The notes under the pieces were generated by a model that searched no databases, was not told the DNA's origin, and saw only the letters and a program-made list of their open reading frames with translations. 64,000 nt of DNA from Rossellomorea marisflavi (GTDB lineage: Bacteria; Bacillota; Bacilli; Bacillales; Bacillaceae_B). Of the stretch, positions 59,160 to 64,000 are shown one piece after another (position 1 is the first letter of the stretch; each line of letters starts with the position of its first letter). Position numbers and translations under genes: made by a program. The stretch is taken from positions 786,001-850,000 of the forward strand of contig NZ_CP047095.1 of NCBI RefSeq assembly GCF_009806575.1. The letters are read 5' to 3'.

Positions 59160-60917
59160 ATGAAGCGTAAAGGAATTACATTGAAACTATTTCTACTGAC
59201 GGTTGTCGTGTTCATGTGCTTTTACGGCATGATCATTTTGGCGCATATGCTCTTTTTTCAGGATTTTTATCAGAAGTACAAGATCAAGGGCGTGGAGTCC
59301 GCACTGGAGAGGTTCTCTGAGCATTATGTGAATGAGGATTGGAGCTCGCATAGGGCGTCACGGGAAGCCGTGAAGTTCATGTCGGAGAATAAGAGTCAGC
59401 TGACCATCGTGGACACGGATGGGGATCTGACGTTGAATGACCCGTATCATATCACGCTTAAACAAAAAGACGGGACTCTTGTGGTCGTGTCGCTGTCGTT
59501 CTTCATGAATACATATGGGCAGGAACTGAAGGCGGCCGCGATCGATAAAGGAAGTACGTTGACGGTGTGGGGAGCACTGGATCAGGAACAAAAGGATGCC
59601 CCTACGGTGATGTATCCCTTCCAGATTACCCAAAAGGGCTTCCCGTCGATCGGGGAGGACGTGGATGCGTCCTATGCGGATAAGGTGACGGGGGAAGTGG
59701 TCGAACGGGTCCTGCCCCGGTCGAAGGCATGGAACACCCAGCAGGGACTGCTATTCGATGCGTTGAATGAATTATTCCCTTTGAAGCCGTCGCAGGAAAA
59801 GAAGGTCAAGGACATGAAGCTGCAGAAGATCGATTGGACGGAGCCGTGGAGCGGGACGCATAACATGGTCATCATCGATCCGGTGAAAACGAAAGCCGGG
59901 AAGACCGAACTCCTCGTGTCCGTGACGTCCCTGCAGGAAGTCCAGGACACGAACAATGCCCTCCAGCTCTTCTACTTGTATCTGGGGATCGGCGGGCTCT
60001 TCCTCATTATCATTCTATCGTTCTTCTTCTCGCGGTTGGTCAGCAAACCCCTGATCAAGTTGGACAAGATGGCGAAGCGGATGGTCAAGCTGGATTTCAC
60101 CGTCGATTCCCCCGTCCGTCAGAAAGATGAGATCGGGAATCTGTCCAACAGCATGCTGCTCATGGCGAGGAATCTCGATCAGGCGTTGAAGGAGCTCGAG
60201 GAGAAGAACGTCCAGCTCCTTGCCGATATGGAGCAGAAGAATGAGATGGAGAAGATCCAACAGGACTTCTTCGCCAATGCCTCCCATGAGTTGAAGACAC
60301 CGCTCAGCATCATCAAGAGTTTTGCGGAGGGACTGAAGGATGGCATCGGGGCGAACAAGCAGGATCATTATTTCGAGGTCATCGTCGAAGAGGCGGAGAA
60401 GATGGAAGGGCTGCTGACGGACATGCTCGACCTGGCCAAATTGGAGGCAAGGACCATCAAGCTGCGGAAGACTTCCTTCCTATTGAGTGACCTGATGGAT
60501 AAAGCTTCGAATAAATTGGTCTATTCCCTGAAGGAAAAAGATCTCGACGTCGTCATCGGCTCCACCAAGGAACTGCCGATCGTGGCCGATTACGGCTGGA
60601 TGGATAAGGTGATGCTGAACTTCCTGGTGAATTCCATCCGCCATGCGGAGAAGGGAAGCACCATCTCCATCGATATCGAGAGCGATGACCACGACACGAC
60701 CTTCATCCTCCGGAACAGGGGCGACAACATCCCTGAAGACAAACTCGATCATATCTGGAAACGATTCTACCGTGGGGAGCTGTCGCGCAGCCGCCAGACC
60801 GGCGGGACGGGACTCGGACTGTCGATCGCCCAACAGATCCTCGATATGCATCACTGTGAGTACAAGGTCGAGAACCTCGAAGATGGAGTCCAATTTACTA
60901 TACTATTTACAAATTAA
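59160..60917 (+). CDS. sensor histidine kinase linked to dlt
   Basis: A 585-residue kinase. TM1 at residues 10-33, an extracellular sensor of about 235 residues, TM2 at 269-291, HAMP 290-343, a coiled coil, HisKA with FFANASHELKTP (His376), N-box NFLVNSIRHA, and ATPase lid motifs GDNIPEDKL and GTGLGLSIA. The start at 59160 follows GGAGG. It is 73 bases before its response regulator and then dltX. It resembles the YycG/ResE architecture rather than short-loop Bce-type kinases, so it likely senses envelope or lipoteichoic acid state. Confidence 0.92.
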   Translation: MKRKGITLKLFLLTVVVFMCFYGMIILAHMLFFQDFYQKYKIKGVESALERFSEHYVNEDWSSHRASREAVKFMSENKSQLTIVDTDGDLTLNDPYHITLKQKDGTLVVVSLSFFMNTYGQELKAAAIDKGSTLTVWGALDQEQKDAPTVMYPFQITQKGFPSIGEDVDASYADKVTGEVVERVLPRSKAWNTQQGLLFDALNELFPLKPSQEKKVKDMKLQKIDWTEPWSGTHNMVIIDPVKTKAGKTELLVSVTSLQEVQDTNNALQLFYLYLGIGGLFLIIILSFFFSRLVSKPLIKLDKMAKRMVKLDFTVDSPVRQKDEIGNLSNSMLLMARNLDQALKELEEKNVQLLADMEQKNEMEKIQQDFFANASHELKTPLSIIKSFAEGLKDGIGANKQDHYFEVIVEEAEKMEGLLTDMLDLAKLEARTIKLRKTSFLLSDLMDKASNKLVYSLKEKDLDVVIGSTKELPIVADYGWMDKVMLNFLVNSIRHAEKGSTISIDIESDDHDTTFILRNRGDNIPEDKLDHIWKRFYRGELSRSRQTGGTGLGLSIAQQILDMHHCEYKVENLEDGVQFTILFTN

Positions 60918-60990
60918 AGGCAAAAGGACACACAAAAGACATACGACCCTTTTACACTAATCGAAGAATCAGGCTGGAGGAACGAAGAAA

Positions 60991-61677
60991 ATGGGTAAAA
61001 CAGTTTTGCTTGTGGAAGATGAAGCGAGAATCAGGGAGATCATTTCGGACTATTTCATCCAGGATGGATGGGAGGTACACGAAGCAGAGGATGGCGATGT
61101 GGCGCTGGAGATGCTGGATTCCATCTCTCCGGACCTCCTCATCCTGGACGTGATGATGCCGAAGGTGAATGGATTCGAGGTGTGCCGCCGGGTGCGCCTC
61201 AAGTCGGGTGTCCCCATCATCCTGCTGACCGCGAAGGGGGCTGACAGCGATAAAATCCACGGATTTGAGCTCGGGGCCGATGAATATGTGACGAAGCCCT
61301 TCAGTCCGCGGGTGCTGGTGGCACGGGCGAATTCCCTCATGAAGCGGGTGAAGGAAAGCTATCTGCCGAACGGTCATATGATCGGGTTCGGTTCTGCACT
61401 CCTGAATACGCTGGCACGCCGTCTGGAAGTGGACGGGGCCGAAGTGGAACTCACGCCGAAAGAATATGATCTCCTGCTCTTGCTCATCGAGAACAAGAAC
61501 ATTGTGCTATCCAGGGATACGATCCTCGACCGGGTGTGGGGCATGGACTTCGACGGAGACAGCCGTGTCGTCGACACCCACATCCGGAAGCTGAGAAGCA
61601 AGCTCGGGACGGAATCCCACTATATCCGCACCGTCATCCGGACGGGGTACAAATTTGAAGGAGACAACCATGGATAA
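60991..61677 (+). CDS. OmpR-family response regulator linked to dlt
   Basis: A 228-residue regulator: receiver with Asp53 (LLILDVMMPKVNG) and the Lys in ILLTAKGADSD, and a winged helix (LTPKEYDLLLLLIENKNIVLSRDTILDRVWG...VVDTHIRKLRSKLG...IRTVIRTGYKF). The start follows CTGGAGG. Its last 8 bases overlap dltX, so the two-component genes and the dlt genes form one transcript. It probably controls the same operon in response to cationic peptides or acid. Confidence 0.92.
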   Translation: MGKTVLLVEDEARIREIISDYFIQDGWEVHEAEDGDVALEMLDSISPDLLILDVMMPKVNGFEVCRRVRLKSGVPIILLTAKGADSDKIHGFELGADEYVTKPFSPRVLVARANSLMKRVKESYLPNGHMIGFGSALLNTLARRLEVDGAEVELTPKEYDLLLLLIENKNIVLSRDTILDRVWGMDFDGDSRVVDTHIRKLRSKLGTESHYIRTVIRTGYKFEGDNHG

Positions 61678-61816
61678 ATTAAGCCGTTTCTATCAACGGA
61701 TCGCCGTGAGATGGATCGTGCACACGACGTTCTACTTGGCGATCCTGCTGATTTTATTCTTTTTATACAGCTTTCACAGTGCCAATACCGGAAGCTATAT
61801 TTACAACGATTTTTAA
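61670..61816 (+). CDS. dltX: DltX, small protein for teichoic acid D-alanylation
   Basis: A 48-residue single-pass membrane protein: basic N-terminus (MDKLSRFYQRIAVRW), one helix (TTFYLAILLILFFLYSF) and the conserved C-terminal tail HSANTGSYIYNDF, whose YIYNDF ending is the DltX signature that docks at DltB and carries the D-alanyl group. ATG behind GAAGGAG, overlapping the response regulator gene by 8 bases. Too short for routine ORF calling but certain by position and motif. Confidence 0.95.
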   Translation: MDKLSRFYQRIAVRWIVHTTFYLAILLILFFLYSFHSANTGSYIYNDF

Positions 61817-61837
61817 CGTGGAGAAGGGAATCGAACT

Positions 61838-63343
61838 ATGGACTTTTTGTTAGACATTCAAGAGCATGCAACACAATCACCGGAACAGACGGCTTTCAAA
61901 GCGACTGGGCAGGCACTATCGTACGGGGAGCTTTGGGGACGATCCGATCAACTCGCCTCTTATCTGCTGGACGCCTACATCCTTCCGCGCCAGACCCCAA
62001 TTGTCGTCTACGGACATATGGAAGCGGGTATGCCCATCGCCTTCCTGGGGAGCGTCAAGGCAGGCTTCCCGTACATCCCCATCGACACCTCCATCCCGGA
62101 TGAGCGGGTCCGGTCCATCATCGAGAACTCGGGCGCCGGACTGATCATCAACGTGTCGGGGCAACCCATCCCGTTTGCCTCCGTTCCCGTTCTGGCATTG
62201 GACGCGTTCGATTGGAACGAACCGATGAGCGTGACGCCCGGGACGTGGGTCAAAGACGATGAAGTGTATTACATCATCTACACGTCAGGGAGCACAGGGA
62301 ATCCAAAAGGGGTCCAGATCACGGGCGGCAACCTGCAGAGCTTCGTGGACTGGATGAAAGAGGACTTCCCGATCGGGGAGCACAAAGTCTTCCTCAATCA
62401 GGCACCGTTCTCCTTCGACCTATCCGTCATGGACCTGTATCCGGCGCTCGTGACCGGGGGAACCCTATTTGCCCTCCCAAAATCTTGCGTCGACAAGCCG
62501 AAAGTAATGTTTGAAACCCTAGAAGCATCCGGCGTCCAGGTGTGGACATCGACCCCTTCGTTCATGCAGATGTGCCTCATGGACCCAGGATTTAATGAAG
62601 CGAAGATGCCAAACGTCGAGCTGTTCCAGTTCTGCGGGGAAACACTGCCGGTCTCGGTGGCGAAGGAGCTCCGCAAACGATTCCCGAAAGCCGTCATCTT
62701 CAATACATATGGGCCGACGGAAGCAACGGTCGCCGTCACCTCGGTCGAGATCACGGACCGTATCCTGGCCGATCACGGATCGCTGCCGGTCGGGTACAGT
62801 AAATCCGATACCCGGGTCCTCATCCTGAATGAACAAGGAGAGCCTGCAGCGGACGGGGAAGCAGGGGAGATCATCATCGCCGGTCCGAGCGTGAGTAAAG
62901 GCTACCTCGGTGCGCCCCATCTGACGGAGAAGTCGTTCTTTTCGTATAAAGGAACGTGGGCTTACCGCACAGGGGATGCCGGTTATGCCCGTGAAGGCTG
63001 CATCTTCTACCAGGGACGTCTCGATTTCCAGATCAAGCTTCACGGGTACCGCATGGAGCTTGAGGAAATCGAATTCCAAATCAATCAGTGCCCGTACGTA
63101 CAATCGACGGTCGTCCTCCCTCACCAGAATGGAGAAAAGATCGATTATCTTGTGGCCACGATCATCCCAGGGGACCATCCATTCGAGAAGGAGCATCATC
63201 TCACGTCGTTCATCCGGAAAGAGCTGCAGAAGACGCTGCCTTCTTATATGGTCCCGCGCAAGTTCATCTACAAAGGAAGCCTGCCGATCACGACGAATGG
63301 GAAACTCGACCGCAAGCGCATCAAGGCTGAGGTTCTTGCATGA
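61838..63343 (+). CDS. dltA: DltA: D-alanine--D-alanyl carrier protein ligase
   Basis: A 501-residue adenylation enzyme. The phosphate-binding loop is [25 protein letters not shown] is motif A5, [33 protein letters not shown] covers A7-A8 and GKLDRKRIK the C-terminal catalytic Lys. Activates D-alanine and loads it on DltC for attachment to teichoic acids. GGAGAAGGG precedes the ATG; overlaps dltB by 4 bases. Confidence 0.97.
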   Translation: MDFLLDIQEHATQSPEQTAFKATGQALSYGELWGRSDQLASYLLDAYILPRQTPIVVYGHMEAGMPIAFLGSVKAGFPYIPIDTSIPDERVRSIIENSGAGLIINVSGQPIPFASVPVLALDAFDWNEPMSVTPGTWVKDDEVYYIIYTSGSTGNPKGVQITGGNLQSFVDWMKEDFPIGEHKVFLNQAPFSFDLSVMDLYPALVTGGTLFALPKSCVDKPKVMFETLEASGVQVWTSTPSFMQMCLMDPGFNEAKMPNVELFQFCGETLPVSVAKELRKRFPKAVIFNTYGPTEATVAVTSVEITDRILADHGSLPVGYSKSDTRVLILNEQGEPAADGEAGEIIIAGPSVSKGYLGAPHLTEKSFFSYKGTWAYRTGDAGYAREGCIFYQGRLDFQIKLHGYRMELEEIEFQINQCPYVQSTVVLPHQNGEKIDYLVATIIPGDHPFEKEHHLTSFIRKELQKTLPSYMVPRKFIYKGSLPITTNGKLDRKRIKAEVLA

Positions 63344-64000
63344 CGGTATATGGCTCGTTTCTATTCTTTATCATCATCGGAATCCTGCTGTTGCCGACGA
63401 TCATCCTCGGCCTCATGGGGAAGAGCTTCCGTGTCTATAACCTGATCATCTCGGTGGTCATCCTGTCCCTGATCTTCTCGGGGGAGGCGAGAGGGTTCGC
63501 GACTTTGATCGCCTTCACCGTGTTCCAGGTGCTGCTGATTAAATGGTATATGGCGTACCGCTCGAAGCGGAATGCAGGAGTCGTCTTCTATCTCATGGTG
63601 GCGCTATCCCTCCTGCCCCTGATTCTATCCAAGGTGCTTCCGTTTCTAGCCTTCGATAACTGGGCCACATTCCTCGGGATCTCCTATCTGACGTTCAAAG
63701 CCGTCCAGATGGTCATCGAAATACGGGACGGCCTGATCAAGGAGCAGCCGCCGGTCTACCGGATCGCCTATTTCATCCTGTTCTACCCATCGCTCTCCTC
63801 GGGACCGATCGACCGGTACCGGAGATTCGAGAAAGATGAGGGGACCGTATGGGATGCGAGGGACTACCAATCCCTCCTGTACTCGGGATTACATAAGATT
63901 TTCATCGGGTTCCTCTATAAGTTCATCATCGGATATGCGGTCAATACCTATTTCATCATGAATCTGCCGTATATGACGTCGAACAAGATCCTGTATAACC
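63340..64000 (+). CDS. dltB: DltB: MBOAT D-alanyl transferase (3' end cut by window)
   Basis: ATG in an ATGA overlap with dltA opens 220 codons that remain open to the window end: several hydrophobic helices ([21 protein letters not shown], ...), then [24 protein letters not shown] and [22 protein letters not shown], the MBOAT core of DltB. Full-length proteins have about 390 residues, so a little under half is missing. It passes D-alanine across the membrane to lipoteichoic acid; dltC and dltD are expected next. Confidence 0.95.
   Translation, partial: MTVYGSFLFFIIIGILLLPTIILGLMGKSFRVYNLIISVVILSLIFSGEARGFATLIAFTVFQVLLIKWYMAYRSKRNAGVVFYLMVALSLLPLILSKVLPFLAFDNWATFLGISYLTFKAVQMVIEIRDGLIKEQPPVYRIAYFILFYPSLSSGPIDRYRRFEKDEGTVWDARDYQSLLYSGLHKIFIGFLYKFIIGYAVNTYFIMNLPYMTSNKILYN

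Noticed and set aside
1-64000. CRISPR arrays, tRNA or rRNA genes, intact insertion sequences or prophage modules
   Set aside because: No exact spaced repeats, cloverleaf sequences, transposase frames or phage structural genes were seen; the only mobile trace is the recombinase fragment at 47046-47248.

Overview
The window is a chromosomal piece of a Gram-positive, mid-GC member of the Bacillaceae. Evidence: strong AAGGAGG-type ribosome sites, TTG and GTG starts, intrinsic terminators between nearly all convergent genes, a dltXAB operon, a YfiT-type bacillithiol transferase, and many families typical of Bacillus (YitT, DUF3147, DUF3221, DUF3923, DUF4362, CrcB pair, AdaA/AlkA/Ogt). The carotenoid-biosynthesis protein and the gene mix would fit Rossellomorea or a relative, but that is only a guess. 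No rRNA, tRNA, CRISPR array, prophage or intact insertion sequence was seen.

Layout. 1-4.6 kb: a DUF2268 protease fragment, a kinase-like phosphotransferase, a MarR-DUF3147-YfiT operon, and a divergent MerR/alcohol dehydrogenase pair with a textbook 19-bp-spacer promoter. 4.6-8.8 kb: membrane proteins, a second phosphotransferase, two CrcB fluoride channel subunits and a nucleosidase. 8.8-15.8 kb: acetyltransferases (two disrupted), a PhoE-like phosphatase, a maltose acetyltransferase, a secreted beta-helix protein, and LysE with its XRE-cupin regulator. 15.9-20.6 kb: an ABC ATPase plus giant FtsX permease, followed by a small protein that looks like an internally deleted copy of that permease. 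20.6-31.5 kb: small membrane proteins, NUDIX, LysR/nitroreductase, broken glyoxalase and CPBP genes, DedA, YitT, a lipoprotein, and a WYL regulator/reductase pair. 31.9-42.1 kb: ECF sigma/anti-sigma, DinB, the adaA-alkA-ogt alkylation-repair operon, a frameshifted amino-acid permease, an AraC-GyrI regulator, and a DUF4865/LysR pair. 42.2-47.3 kb: an AT-rich island with an alpha/beta hydrolase and Imm26-like gene duplicated in direct repeat around an LRR protein, other orphan immunity-type genes and gene fragments, ending in a decayed serine recombinase. 47.4-58.5 kb: CGNR regulator/Asp-type hydrolase, HxlR/RidA, class A beta-lactamase, SASA esterase, M3 peptidase, nuclease lipoprotein, a CruF-type protein, and a TetR-SMR-SMR-speE operon with a perfect operator. 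59.2-64 kb: a two-component system running directly into dltX-dltA-dltB, cut by the window end.

Two things stand out. First, three gene-free stretches (about 4.85-5.05, 6.86-7.03 and 31.55-31.76 kb) hold the same degenerate array: about 8-10 units spaced mostly 20-21 bp apart around a GTYGRWARTAAA core, in one case inverted. Second, the window is rich in broken genes: three one-base losses in G-runs, two in-frame stops, two other indel-disrupted small membrane genes and several 3' or 5' fragments. Some may be assembly errors, others are clearly real decay.
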